Positions 47,819 to 56,561 of a stretch of 64,000 bases of DNA are shown piece after piece (position 1 is the first letter of the stretch; the number at the start of each line of letters is the position of its first letter). The stretch comes from Acinetobacter lwoffii. GTDB lineage: Bacteria; Pseudomonadota; Gammaproteobacteria; Pseudomonadales; Moraxellaceae. The position numbers and the translations under genes were made by a program. The stretch is taken from contig NZ_CP118963.1 in the NCBI RefSeq assembly GCF_029024105.1, forward strand, positions 496,001-560,000, in the 5' to 3' direction. The notes below the pieces were generated by a model. It did not search any database. It saw only the letters and a program-made list of their open reading frames with translations, and was not told where the DNA came from.

Positions 47819-48715
47819 ATGCAGGCTTATACAGTTGAACCACTGTATGTCAAAAGCGGTCAGGAAGTGATTGCTGCAGATTTTTATCGGCCTAAAAATA
47901 TAGAAAAACCGGCCGTAATCCTGATGGCTCATGGTCTGGCTGCCTTACGTCAATTTAAACTGGTGCAATATGCCCAGCGTTTTGCCAGTGCCGGCTATGC
48001 GGTGGTTTTATTTGACTATCGCTATTGGGGCGGCAGCACTGGGCGTCCACGTGAACTGGTGTCGATCAATGCCCAGCTCGATGACTGGCGAACCATGATC
48101 AGACATATTCAGGAACGCAAATCGATTGACAGTAAACGGATCGTGCTCTGGGGTACGGCCTTAAGTGGTGGGCATGTATTGACACTTGCAGCAGAGCTGA
48201 AAAATATTCAGGCGGCGATGGTACAGGTGCCTTTTGTCGATGGGGCTGAAAGTGCCCAACTATATCCTTTACAGCAACTCCCCAAGGCGCTTAAAGTTTC
48301 CAGTCAGGATTATATGGGGGCCAAGGTTGGTATGGCACCAAAAACCTTACCTGTAGTTGATCCGCATGAGCTATGTTTTATGCCGACACAGGACAGTTAT
48401 GAAGGTTATCTGTCGATTGTCAATCCGGATTATTACTGGAGTGGTCATATTCCTGCACGGGCATTCTTTAAACTGATGCGCTATCGACCGATTCAGGAAG
48501 TCAGAAAGATTAACATTCCAGTCCTGTTTATTGCGGCAAAACTGGATAGTCTGATTCCCATTGAATCCAGTCGTGAAGCTGCGACCAATATTGCACCATT
48601 TGTGCAATATCATGAGTGGAATATCCGGCATTTTGATATTTATCATGGGGAATGGTTTGAAAAAGCAGTTTCGACCCAATTAGAATTCTTACATCAACAT
48701 ATTGGAGTGCGCTAG
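47819..48715 (+). CDS. Alpha/beta hydrolase family protein
   Basis: A 298-residue alpha/beta hydrolase. Seen: the oxyanion segment LMAHGLAALRQF (about residues 35-46), the nucleophile elbow LWGTALSGGHVL where A-x-S-x-G replaces the usual G-x-S-x-G, an acid in FIAAKLDSLIPIES, and a late His in HFDIYHGEWFE. No signal peptide. It directly abuts trxC (TAG then ATG), with the acyl-CoA thioesterase after that, so the three genes probably form one operon. Substrate unknown. Confidence 0.87.
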   Translation: MQAYTVEPLYVKSGQEVIAADFYRPKNIEKPAVILMAHGLAALRQFKLVQYAQRFASAGYAVVLFDYRYWGGSTGRPRELVSINAQLDDWRTMIRHIQERKSIDSKRIVLWGTALSGGHVLTLAAELKNIQAAMVQVPFVDGAESAQLYPLQQLPKALKVSSQDYMGAKVGMAPKTLPVVDPHELCFMPTQDSYEGYLSIVNPDYYWSGHIPARAFFKLMRYRPIQEVRKINIPVLFIAAKLDSLIPIESSREAATNIAPFVQYHEWNIRHFDIYHGEWFEKAVSTQLEFLHQHIGVR

Positions 48716-49147
48716 ATGATTATTGTATGTCCGGAATGTCTGGCCAAAAACCGTGTCCCTGAAGATAAACTCACTGCCAACCCTGCTTGTGGTCAATGTC
48801 ATCAAGCCCTGATTCCACTGGTACCAATTGAGCTGAATGAACAGAATTTCAGTCAATTTGTCACGCATAGTGATTTACCGATTCTGATTGATCTGTGGGC
48901 AGACTGGTGTGGGCCTTGTAAAATGATGGCACCGCATTTTGCGACTGTTGCGAAGCAATATCCAAATGTAGTTTTTGCCAAAATTGATACCGAAGCCAAT
49001 CCGCGTTTAAGTTCGGCATTTCATGTTCGCAGTATTCCGACGCTGGTGTTAATGAATAAAAGTAACGAAATTGCTAGAATGAGCGGTGCATTACGGTCAA
49101 GCGAGCTGCAAAAATGGCTTGATCAGCAGTTAAATACCCAACCCTAA
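48716..49147 (+). CDS. trxC: Thioredoxin 2 (TrxC)
   Basis: A 143-residue cytoplasmic thioredoxin with an N-terminal zinc-binding module (CPEC at residues 5-8 and CGQC at 25-28) followed by a thioredoxin domain with active site WCGPCKMMAPHF and cis-Pro in RSIPTLVLM. This two-module layout is specific to TrxC, an oxidative-stress thioredoxin. It starts immediately after the hydrolase stop codon, indicating coupled translation. Confidence 0.95.
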   Translation: MIIVCPECLAKNRVPEDKLTANPACGQCHQALIPLVPIELNEQNFSQFVTHSDLPILIDLWADWCGPCKMMAPHFATVAKQYPNVVFAKIDTEANPRLSSAFHVRSIPTLVLMNKSNEIARMSGALRSSELQKWLDQQLNTQP

Positions 49148-49170
49148 TTCTTCAAATGCCCGGAGTGAAT

Positions 49171-49596
49171 GTGTCAGATTCTCAAGTAAGACCAGAGGGG
49201 ATCCTTTCCCTACAGACGATCGCAATGCCTGCAGATACCAACTGGAGTGGTGATGTCTTTGGTGGCTGGATCGTTTCACAAATGGACTTGGCAGGCGCGA
49301 TTCACGCAGAACGATTTTCAAAGGGACGCTGTGCCACGATTTCGATTAACCAGATGACTTTTCTGGTGCCGGTGAAAGTCGGGGACGTGATTAGTTGTTA
49401 TACCAAAATTTTAAAAGTGGGCAAGACCTCTATCCAGATGGAAATCGAGGTTTGGGATAGTCATGATGATTCACGTCCACCAATTCGAGTGACTGAAGGT
49501 GTATTTACCTTTGTTGCAGTGGATGTCAAAGGCAACAAACGTCTGATTCCAGAAGAAGCGAAACAGAAGCTTTTAGAATCGCAATCAGCACAATGA
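49171..49596 (+). CDS. Acyl-CoA thioesterase, YciA-like hotdog fold
   Basis: A 141-residue hotdog-fold acyl-CoA thioesterase with the family motif ADTNWSGDVFGGWIVSQMDLAG (Asn and Asp in the active-site stretch) and TFLVPVKVGDVISCYTKI. E. coli YciA hydrolyses a broad range of acyl-CoAs. The GTG at 49171 has GGAG just before it and gives a family-like N-terminus; the in-frame ATG at 49156 lacks a ribosome site. Follows trxC by 23 bases. A strong terminator closes the operon. Confidence 0.88.
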   Translation: MSDSQVRPEGILSLQTIAMPADTNWSGDVFGGWIVSQMDLAGAIHAERFSKGRCATISINQMTFLVPVKVGDVISCYTKILKVGKTSIQMEIEVWDSHDDSRPPIRVTEGVFTFVAVDVKGNKRLIPEEAKQKLLESQSAQ

Positions 49597-49607
49597 TGAC
49601 TTGAAAT

Positions 49608-49641
49608 AAAAAATCCCAGATTTGATCTCTGGGATTTTTTT
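49608..49641. terminator. Bidirectional terminator between two thioesterase-fold genes
   Basis: Stem AAAAATCCCAGA / TCTGGGATTTTT with loop TTTGATC, T-runs on both strands, between convergent genes. Confidence 0.92.
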
Positions 49642-49655
49642 GTCTAAAGAAGAAA

Positions 49656-50159
49656 TTATGATTTCTTGAGTTGGCTCTTGGCAATCCAGGCCCAGAGCAT
49701 TTCACATTGAATCGGAGCTTCACCTGATTCATCCGTGACGGTGACCTGAACCAGGGTTTCACCTTTATCCGAGTTTTGCATCAGGGCTTGCTGCTCCGAC
49801 GTGAGCGTAGCAACAGCAGTCATGGCACCGCGTGTCGGGCGCTTAAAATCAACCTTTAAGCTTTTGATCAGTACAATTGCTGTATCCGGAACATTCATTG
49901 CCGTCACAAAGCCGGTCGCTGTTTCTGCCAGCAGGGCCATTGCACATGCATGGATTTGTCCGATATGGTTCTGCATGGCTTTATGATTGGCCATACTTAC
50001 TACCACTTTGGACGCACTCATTTCCTCATAACGAATCTTGGCAGAGCCGACCATCGGGACCACCCGGCCAAAAGTTTTACTTAACAAAGCAGTACGAATG
50101 CCTTGCGGTAATCGTGCAGTGGCTTTGACTAATCTGGCTAATCGGTTGTTCTTTGCCAT
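49656..50159 (-). CDS. DUF4442/hotdog-fold thioesterase-like protein
   Basis: A 167-residue hotdog-fold protein of the DUF4442 or PaaI-like type: NHKAMQNHIGQIHACAMALLAE (helix after the N-H-x-Q motif) and SLKVDFKRPTRGAMTAVATL. The frame is open to 50222, but ATG 50159 has AAGGA close upstream and is the better start. The gene is 25 bases downstream of yajQ in the same direction and is likely co-transcribed. Substrate unknown. Confidence 0.8.
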   Translation of the reverse strand: MAKNNRLARLVKATARLPQGIRTALLSKTFGRVVPMVGSAKIRYEEMSASKVVVSMANHKAMQNHIGQIHACAMALLAETATGFVTAMNVPDTAIVLIKSLKVDFKRPTRGAMTAVATLTSEQQALMQNSDKGETLVQVTVTDESGEAPIQCEMLWAWIAKSQLKKS

Positions 50160-50184
50160 AATTCCTTCTACAGACGTTGCTGTC

Positions 50185-50673
50185 TTAATCTTTAAAGTTA
50201 TTGAACTGTAAAGGCAAACCAAATTGCTGTTCTTTCAAGAATGCCATTACTTGCTGCAAGGTATCGCGCTTCTTGTCGGTTACACGAATCTTGTCACCCT
50301 GAATAGAAGATTGCGCCTTAATCCCACTTTCTTTAATGGCTTTATTAATTTTTTTTGCGGTATCTGAGTCAAGTCCATCTTTAAGCTTGATCACTTGAAT
50401 CACATTTTTGCCAGAAGCCGTCATTTTTTGTGGATCAAGCGCTTGAATATCGACTTTGCGTTTAAAGAAATGACTTTCCAGCATGCTATAGACTTGTTCA
50501 CACTGGAAATCGCTTTCAGTCGAGATTTTGATTTCCTTGTTTTTTTCATTCAGTTCAATAGAAACGTCCTGACCACGGAAATCAAAGCGGGTCGCGATTT
50601 CTTTTTGGGTGTTTTGAACTGCATGATTTACTTCAAAAATTTCTAATTCAGAAACAATATCGAAAGAAGGCAT
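50185..50673 (-). CDS. yajQ: YajQ-family nucleotide-binding protein
   Basis: A 162-residue cytoplasmic protein of the YajQ family. In Xanthomonas a homologue binds cyclic di-GMP; in E. coli the protein binds nucleotides and tRNA. The opening MPSFDIVSELEIFEVNHAVQ and the strand TRFDFRGQDVSIELNEKNKEI are diagnostic, as is the end VMAFLKEQQFGLPLQFNNF. AAAGG precedes the ATG. Divergent from the rhodanese gene. Confidence 0.95.
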   Translation of the reverse strand: MPSFDIVSELEIFEVNHAVQNTQKEIATRFDFRGQDVSIELNEKNKEIKISTESDFQCEQVYSMLESHFFKRKVDIQALDPQKMTASGKNVIQVIKLKDGLDSDTAKKINKAIKESGIKAQSSIQGDKIRVTDKKRDTLQQVMAFLKEQQFGLPLQFNNFKD

Positions 50674-50764
50674 AGTTTAGACCTTTACAAAGGGAAAGAA
50701 TATCTGAGATGCTAGGGATGTTTTCTTCATTTGCCAAGTGTTGTTTACATCAAAGGAGTGCGCA

Positions 50765-51079
50765 ATGATCCGTAAACAAGAAATTACAACATTTGAGTTC
50801 CCAGAAAATGCAATTATCTGGGATGTACGCGATTCAAGTGCTTTTGCTGAAGCACACGTGAAAGGGGCGGTGAATCAGCCTATTAACGATCTTTCAGCAG
50901 AGAGCCTAACTCAGGTGTCAGCGGATCAACCCATTTACATCTTGTGTGGTGGGGGCAGTAAAGCTCCACGTGCTGCTGAAAAGCTAGAGGGTTTTGACAG
51001 CTCACGTGAATATGTCATTCTGATGGGTGGTACTCGTGCTGCCCGTGATGCAGGCTTACCGCTTGAACAGAATGCATAA
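50765..51079 (+). CDS. Rhodanese-like domain protein
   Basis: A 104-residue single-domain rhodanese: IIWDVRDSSAFAEAHVKGAVN (CH2A-like block) and the active-site loop YILCGGGSKAPRAAEKL with catalytic Cys followed by GGGSK. Members carry persulfide sulfur. The ATG at 50765 has AAGGAG upstream; the longer frame from 50738 is rejected. Single gene with its own terminator. Confidence 0.88.
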   Translation: MIRKQEITTFEFPENAIIWDVRDSSAFAEAHVKGAVNQPINDLSAESLTQVSADQPIYILCGGGSKAPRAAEKLEGFDSSREYVILMGGTRAARDAGLPLEQNA

Positions 51080-51094
51080 AGCCTTCTGTTAATA

Positions 51095-51122
51095 AAAAAA
51101 AAGCGCCGCAAGGCGCTTTTTT
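51095..51122 (+). terminator. Terminator of the rhodanese gene
   Basis: Perfect stem AAAAAAGCGCC / GGCGCTTTTTT with loop GCAA. Confidence 0.92.
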
Positions 51123-51124
51123 AA

Positions 51125-51205
51125 TGGGTGAGATTTAATGCCTCCCAATCTCCCTTTTCTAAAGGGTGAGAAGCATTGCTTCGCAAGGGGGATTCATTCA
51201 AAATG
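51125..51205. repeat. Intergenic CTCCC/GGG repeat-like element
   Basis: Text with CTCCCTTTTCTAAAGGGTGAG and GAAGCATTGCTTC inverted repeats, similar in style to the element at 21297-21400. It lies between convergent rhodanese and mnmC genes. Family membership is tentative. Confidence 0.45.
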
Positions 51206-51209
51206 GTCA

Positions 51210-53108
51210 TTAAATTTGTGGTCTAAAATAAGGCTTCTTGACTTTCACTTTCTTTTGAAAACGGGTCACACTGAGTTTTTTTACTAAACTGGATGGCACC
51301 GGACAGGCTTCGCCGAGAATCTGGGCTGCCAGAATTTCACTGCAGAGTGGCGCAAACAGAAAACCTTTGGAGCCTAGACCGGCAAAGCTGTAAATTTCCT
51401 CATCTGCTTTCATCTTGCCGAGCAGGGGGAAATAATCCTGACTTTGCGCCCGTACCGATGCACGACCTTGCCAGGTATCGGTAGAAGCTAATGATTGTGC
51501 ATATTCTGGGAAGACACTATGGATCAGTTCGTAGTTATGCACATGGTCTTTTGCTAACACCTCGGTATCATCCCGGCCTGGATAGAAAGAAGCACCCAGA
51601 ATCAGATGCTCAGCGTCCAGTTGCATACAATAACCGCCATAGCTATAAGCCGTATTCTGACTTAAGGGCTGATTTTGATTATTAACCCAACTGACCTGTC
51701 CACGAATCGGTTTCAGAGCTGGATAATCTGCAAAAAATTGTGTTGTTTCTCGTGCAGTACAGACAATGACATGATCGAATTCGCCTAGATCCTGTTCATC
51801 TGAAAATAGCTGAGGTTTTGTAGCAGCTTCAATATGGCTAATTTTGGTCTGTTGATATTGAATATGAGGATGCAGCAAAATCTCCTCACGCAGTTGATGA
51901 GGTGAAACTGCACCAGCTTCTAATAGTTTTAAACTTGGAAATTCGGTTTGAACCTCTTGATCTTCTGTATCTTGTACAGCAAGAATTTCTTCAGGATATT
52001 CATCTGCTAATCCTAAAAGCTGTTCAGGATTTTTTAAGGCCAGTTGATTCACCTGAATCGGGCGGAAAGCTTTAAATTTTTGGTAATGATTTAAGGCATG
52101 TTGCCAGGCCAATGTCATCAGATGTTCAGCACTTTGCTCAACCGGACAGAGTTTGGGATTGAGCAAAGCCAGTGGATTGCCAGAACCTCCTGAGAGTGGC
52201 GCTGACTGGTCGTAAATCGTGACTTGATGACCACGTTGAGCGAATGCCCAGGCTGTACTTAAACCGGCGATTCCAGCGCCAATCACAGCGATTTGGCTAG
52301 GTCTGATATTGGTCTCTGTATCTCGCTCAGTTTTTTTTTGAGTGATTTCTTGTATTAATGAACTTTCAGTCTCTTCAGCCGGATTCCAGATCGCTTTCAG
52401 CATTTCACGCTTATGCTTAAAACCACGTGGACGGGAAATTGAAATCCCATGATTTTTTAAGCCACGTTTTAAAACGCCAGCAACACTGAAAGAGGCGAAA
52501 GTTGTCCCAATCTCGGATAAACGTACAATATTATTTAAAACATTTTCTTCCCACATGTCCGGATTGCAGGAAGGTGCAAAACCATCCAGAAACCAGGCGT
52601 TCACCGGCGCAGTTTTTTCTATCACCGGGAAAACATCATGTGCATCACCCAGCCATAGATCCAGACTGAATCGTTCTTCAGGAAAACTGAGACGATGACA
52701 GCCGGCAATTGGCATCGGATATTGAGAGATGAGGTGATCAGCTAAAGACTTGAGTTCTGGCCAGGCATTTAAGGCTCGAATCAGATCAGCTTTGGAAAGA
52801 GGAAATTTTTCAACTGAAATCGCATGCAGATGACTGTGATTGTCCGGACGCACCTGTTGCCAGAGCTGCCACAGGGCCAGAATATTTAAACCAGTACCAA
52901 AGCCCGTTTCACCGACACAGAAATATTCAAAAGGTTTTAAATCTGCCAAACGCGTACTGAGATCATTGCCATTTAAAAAGACATGCCGGGTTTCCAGCAA
53001 GCCATTGTCTTTGGAAAAATACACATCACCAAATTGCTTGGACACAGGCACATCAATGCCATCCACCAATTGCCAATCCAGATCGGCAGTTTGAATTGCA
53101 TGCGACAA
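51210..53108 (-). CDS. mnmC: Bifunctional tRNA 5-methylaminomethyl-2-thiouridine biosynthesis protein MnmC
   Basis: Carries out the last two steps of mnm5s2U34 formation in tRNA wobble positions. The 632-residue protein has the N-terminal SAM methyltransferase domain (VGETGFGTGLNILAL, about residues 47-61; FLDGFAPSCNPDMW) and the C-terminal FAD oxidase domain (IAVIGAGIAGLSTAWAFAQR, about 271-290, and FAGLGSKGFLFAPL). Start appears to be TTG at 53108, with only a weak AAGG about eleven bases upstream, so the N-terminus is uncertain by a few residues. Confidence 0.94.
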   Translation of the reverse strand: MSHAIQTADLDWQLVDGIDVPVSKQFGDVYFSKDNGLLETRHVFLNGNDLSTRLADLKPFEYFCVGETGFGTGLNILALWQLWQQVRPDNHSHLHAISVEKFPLSKADLIRALNAWPELKSLADHLISQYPMPIAGCHRLSFPEERFSLDLWLGDAHDVFPVIEKTAPVNAWFLDGFAPSCNPDMWEENVLNNIVRLSEIGTTFASFSVAGVLKRGLKNHGISISRPRGFKHKREMLKAIWNPAEETESSLIQEITQKKTERDTETNIRPSQIAVIGAGIAGLSTAWAFAQRGHQVTIYDQSAPLSGGSGNPLALLNPKLCPVEQSAEHLMTLAWQHALNHYQKFKAFRPIQVNQLALKNPEQLLGLADEYPEEILAVQDTEDQEVQTEFPSLKLLEAGAVSPHQLREEILLHPHIQYQQTKISHIEAATKPQLFSDEQDLGEFDHVIVCTARETTQFFADYPALKPIRGQVSWVNNQNQPLSQNTAYSYGGYCMQLDAEHLILGASFYPGRDDTEVLAKDHVHNYELIHSVFPEYAQSLASTDTWQGRASVRAQSQDYFPLLGKMKADEEIYSFAGLGSKGFLFAPLCSEILAAQILGEACPVPSSLVKKLSVTRFQKKVKVKKPYFRPQI

Positions 53109-53147
53109 AACGGGTACAACCTTAAAGATATCGGGAAGGGCTATAGC

Positions 53148-53657
53148 TTACCATTGACGACGACGTTTGGTATAAACATAGCTCGCGATCAGGAAGCCGA
53201 GCAATACACCGACAGCCAGTGTTGCAGCGCCGTAGAGGAACATCTGCGCACTGCGTTCACTTTGCAGCACCTGTACCTGCACCCCAAGATTATCATTCTT
53301 GAGCTGTAATTCTTGATTTTGCGATAGTGCTTCCAGATTGGCTTTTTCCAGTTGCTGCAAACGGGTGGCCTGATCTTTGACCAAAGCTTTCACCTTGGCA
53401 TCTTGCTGGGCTTTGAGCTTGGCGATTTCTTCTGCAGTTAATGGCTTATTCTCGGCAGGTGGCACCGGCTGGGCAGAAGATGCTACGGCAGGAATAATGG
53501 CAGGTTTCGGCGTAGACTGGGTTTGGGAAGTCACCGCTGTCCCTTGAGGTTGTGCTGTCTGATTTTCCTGAGTCACAGGAGCAGGCGCAACTTCGACTGC
53601 CCATACTGGAGAAATCATAAAACATAGGCCAATGATACTGGCAGTAACAACACGCAT
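53148..53657 (-). CDS. Exported coiled-coil protein with C-terminal membrane anchor
   Basis: A 169-residue protein: signal peptide (cleavage near VWAVE, residue 20), a Pro/Gln/Ala-rich low-complexity stretch (25-75), a coiled coil (about 75-130) and a C-terminal membrane helix (about 136-160) ending in YTKRRRQW. The coiled coil plus helix plus basic Trp end resembles the C-terminal half of YgiM/TIGR04211 proteins, but the SH3 domain of those proteins is absent. Function unknown. It follows yciI by about five bases and may share its transcript. Confidence 0.7.
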   Translation of the reverse strand: MRVVTASIIGLCFMISPVWAVEVAPAPVTQENQTAQPQGTAVTSQTQSTPKPAIIPAVASSAQPVPPAENKPLTAEEIAKLKAQQDAKVKALVKDQATRLQQLEKANLEALSQNQELQLKNDNLGVQVQVLQSERSAQMFLYGAATLAVGVLLGFLIASYVYTKRRRQW

Positions 53658-53662
53658 GAACC

Positions 53663-53965
53663 TTATCCTTGAGGGAATGCTTTATTGAATGGTTTAACAT
53701 CGATGTGTTCGTACACACCTTCTTTTAAGAAAGGTTCATCCTGTAGCCATGTATCCAGCGCTTCACGACTGTCAAAGTCGACAATAATGGTACTGCCATA
53801 AAAACCGGCCTGTGGATTGGCTGGATCCTTAGGCATGGCACCTGCAACAATCAGGCGGCCTTCAGCATTTAACTGTTCCAGACGTGCAAGATGTTGTGGA
53901 CGAATCGCGAGGCGTTTTTCAACTGTACCTTCCCGATCGGTACAGCTAACGACGAATAATGGCAT
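53663..53965 (-). CDS. yciI: YciI-family protein
   Basis: A 100-residue dimeric alpha/beta barrel-fold protein: MPLFVVSCTDREGTVEKRLA, RPQHLARLEQLNAEGRLIVAG, and the catalytic-like His-Asp pair typical of YciI (H and D in the first half). The frame is open further upstream, but ATG 53965 follows a GAG ribosome site and gives the family N-terminus. Located 28 bases after yciB, so a yciB-yciI operon is likely. Confidence 0.9.
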   Translation of the reverse strand: MPLFVVSCTDREGTVEKRLAIRPQHLARLEQLNAEGRLIVAGAMPKDPANPQAGFYGSTIIVDFDSREALDTWLQDEPFLKEGVYEHIDVKPFNKAFPQG

Positions 53966-53993
53966 GATGACTCTCAATCGTTTGTAGTTGGAC

Positions 53994-54605
53994 TTATTCA
54001 GCGGTCTTAAAGTATTTGCGCAATACAATAAACTGAATAATGATAAAGGAAAACATCACGATCATGTCACCGAATGCGGTAAATTCACCCCAATATTTTC
54101 CATCCATCCACAAATAGGCGAAAAAGGTATGCAGAAATGACATCAGTACGAACATGGCAACCCAAGCATAGTTCAGCTTGAACCAGCCTTTTTCGCTTAG
54201 ATTGAATACTGGACCAAATAACCGCTGGATCAGAGGCTTTTTATCCTTGCTAAACCAAGGGGATAATAAAAAGACCCCGGCAAAGACCAGATTCAGTAAC
54301 ACGGCTTTTAGACGGATATAAAAATCATCGCTGAGGATCAGGGTGATGCCACCAAAAATCACCGTCATAAACAAGACAATCCATTGCTGCTTGTCCAGAC
54401 GGAATTTTTGCATGACAAATAACGCACCATAGACGACCAGCATGGAAATAATCAGACCTGTGGTTGCAACAAGAATATTATTATTGTCGACACCCCCCGC
54501 AGAACCGATCAATTGCAGCAATTGATGGTCAGTGTCTTTTGGATCTACAGTTTTATATAAATAAAAGAAAATAATGAGTGGCACAAAGTCTAAAAGTGCT
54601 TTCAT
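53994..54605 (-). CDS. yciB: Inner membrane-spanning septation protein A (YciB)
   Basis: A 203-residue membrane protein with five to six helices. The opening MKALLDFVPLIIFFYLYKT is diagnostic for YciB/IspA, as are FMTVIFGGITLILSDDFYIR and the central LLSPWFSKDKKPLIQRLFG. It has been linked to cell-envelope synthesis and division. The longer frame to 54674 overlaps the divergent PHP gene and is rejected in favour of ATG 54605. Divergent from the PHP gene with 44 bases between starts. Confidence 0.92.
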   Translation of the reverse strand: MKALLDFVPLIIFFYLYKTVDPKDTDHQLLQLIGSAGGVDNNNILVATTGLIISMLVVYGALFVMQKFRLDKQQWIVLFMTVIFGGITLILSDDFYIRLKAVLLNLVFAGVFLLSPWFSKDKKPLIQRLFGPVFNLSEKGWFKLNYAWVAMFVLMSFLHTFFAYLWMDGKYWGEFTAFGDMIVMFSFIIIQFIVLRKYFKTAE

Positions 54606-54649
54606 GTTAGAGTATCTAAATCTGATCAAATAAATGTCATAGTATAGAG

Positions 54650-55501
54650 ATGCACGGCGTAGATTTACATACACATAGTAATATTTCTGATGGAACTTTC
54701 AGTCCTCAGCAATTGGTCGAAGCGGCTGTGGAAAAACTCGTCCATACTTTGGCCCTGACGGACCATGACACCATGGACGGTTTGGCATTGGCTGAGGAAG
54801 CCGCTAAAAATCATGAGATTAAGATCATTTCTGGGGTGGAAATATCCAGCCAATGGTCACGCCCTGCCACCAAAAAAAACTATGGCGTGCATATCGTCGC
54901 GCTAAATATGCAAAATCCTGAGCCTTTACAAAAAGCCCTCAATCAGCAAAAGAAAATCCGGGCTGAACGCTCTAAACAGATTTGTGATCTGCTGGTTCCT
55001 TTAATTGGGGAGGATATTTATATTGATGTGCTCGCCAAAGTAGACAATATCTCTGATCGGGTGACACGGACGCATATTGCCAAAACGCTGGTAGAAAAGG
55101 GGATTGTGAACCGTGCACAACAGGCTTTTGATAAATATATTAAGGAAGGCAAGAAAGCCTATGTCAAATTTGATGGCTTGAGTCTTGAAGACACGATTCA
55201 TGTGATTCATGAAAGTGGCGGCTTCGCCGTGCTGGCACATCCGACCAAATATGATTTATCTGCGACCAATATCCGCTACCTGATTGAAATCTTTGCCAAG
55301 TTCGGTGGAGATGCGGTGGAACTACCCCCGGCAATTGAGCCAAGTTCCACCCGGCAGATGGTGGATCGAATGATTGCTGAACATGATCTTAAAGTTTCGA
55401 TTGGCAGTGATTTTCATGGCGATCATATGCCCTGGATTAAACTCGGTAATGTCCCGAGTCTTAAACCGGGGCAGGTCGGAATTTGGGAGAGTTTTGTTTA
55501 G
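54650..55501 (+). CDS. PHP-domain phosphoesterase (RNase AM/YciV-like)
   Basis: A 283-residue PHP-domain protein: metal ligands in VDLHTHSNISDG (residues 4-15), ALTDHDTMDG (38-47), GVEISSQW, AVLAHPTKYD and IGSDFHGDHMP. The family member YciV/Rnm is a 5'-3' exonuclease acting on nucleotides and 5S rRNA ends. Neighbourhood with yciB/yciI matches the E. coli yci region, supporting the YciV assignment. ATG at 54650; no partner downstream. Confidence 0.9.
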   Translation: MHGVDLHTHSNISDGTFSPQQLVEAAVEKLVHTLALTDHDTMDGLALAEEAAKNHEIKIISGVEISSQWSRPATKKNYGVHIVALNMQNPEPLQKALNQQKKIRAERSKQICDLLVPLIGEDIYIDVLAKVDNISDRVTRTHIAKTLVEKGIVNRAQQAFDKYIKEGKKAYVKFDGLSLEDTIHVIHESGGFAVLAHPTKYDLSATNIRYLIEIFAKFGGDAVELPPAIEPSSTRQMVDRMIAEHDLKVSIGSDFHGDHMPWIKLGNVPSLKPGQVGIWESFV

Positions 55502-55585
55502 TCATTCCTTTACCTCGATCTTTTTCATTTGAGAGAAGATTTTCCCTTCGCTACTAATAGCAAAGGGCGAGGAAAGAATTATAAA

Positions 55586-56497
55586 TTATAGCAAATTATG
55601 ATCTTTGGCCTGAATCGGTGGTGGCGTTGGTTTACCCAACGTTCCTAATAGTTCAATTTCAATGGTACGCACCATCGAGTCCAGAGGCAAGTCGTTGCTT
55701 TGAGTACCAAAAGGCTCTTCAATTTCCGAACTTAAAGCATCCAGTCCCAAAAAGGTATAGGCCAAAATTCCGACCAGCAAAGGCGTAAACAGACCAAGCG
55801 TTGAACCCAGACTAAAAGGCAAAATAAAACAGAAAAAATAGACGGTGCGGTTGAGCAAGACCGAATAGGCAAAAGGCAAAGGCGTTGTTGCAATCCGGTC
55901 ACAACCGGTCTGGACAATACTTAGTTCTGCTACATGATTATTCATCTGCATATAGATGATGTCGGAGATTTCACCTTCTTTGAGCGCCTGCATTAACTCC
56001 CATTGAATCAGGCTTAAGGTATATTGCGGCGCATTGGCCTGCTGATAGAGTTGGGTCACAGCCTGCTGGCTCATGCCGCTGGTTTCCACCAGTTCCGTCG
56101 GATTGGCTGTCTGATGGCGTAGCCGGTCACGGAGGACATTGGCAAAGACAATCACATGCTGAATTACACGTTCACGGCGACCTTGGGACAGCATCCGGCA
56201 ATCACGGTCAAAATGACGAGAATTGGCAATCAAAATGCCCCAAAGTTTGCGCGCTTCCCACCAGCGGTCATAACAGGCCGAGTTCTTAAATCCGAGAAAG
56301 ATCGACAGTACCACTCCAATCAGGGTAAAGCCGACCAGGGGTAATTCTGGAAAATGAAAATAACCAATATGTGACAAGCCACCGATGATGGCTGACATCA
56401 GCATCACTACGCCTAAAGGTGGCAAAACTTTAGGTAAAATCGTCCCCCGCCAGGAAAACAGCAGTTTAAAAACAGTCGGCTGGTCACGTACGATCAT
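55586..56497 (-). CDS. Bestrophin/UPF0187-family membrane protein (YneE-like)
   Basis: A 303-residue membrane protein of the bacterial bestrophin family, pentameric ion channels. The signature FLGFKNSACYDRWWEARKLWG (about residues 65-85) is diagnostic, and the C-terminal IEEPFGTQSNDLPLD is the conserved post-membrane segment. Four hydrophobic regions. It is a single gene; about 65 bases separate it from radC upstream, which reads the same way. Ion selectivity is unknown. Confidence 0.92.
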   Translation of the reverse strand: MIVRDQPTVFKLLFSWRGTILPKVLPPLGVVMLMSAIIGGLSHIGYFHFPELPLVGFTLIGVVLSIFLGFKNSACYDRWWEARKLWGILIANSRHFDRDCRMLSQGRRERVIQHVIVFANVLRDRLRHQTANPTELVETSGMSQQAVTQLYQQANAPQYTLSLIQWELMQALKEGEISDIIYMQMNNHVAELSIVQTGCDRIATTPLPFAYSVLLNRTVYFFCFILPFSLGSTLGLFTPLLVGILAYTFLGLDALSSEIEEPFGTQSNDLPLDSMVRTIEIELLGTLGKPTPPPIQAKDHNLL

Positions 56498-56561
56498 TTA
56501 TTGGAATCATCACAATTTTTTCATGATCTTGTTGAGTTGTGCCTGCTTTGTCAAGTGCTAT

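Noticed and set aside
47819..48715. Hydrolase as an esterase or lipase with a classical G-x-S-x-G elbow
   Set aside because: The elbow reads A-L-S-G-G, so only the alpha/beta hydrolase family is claimed, not a specific activity.
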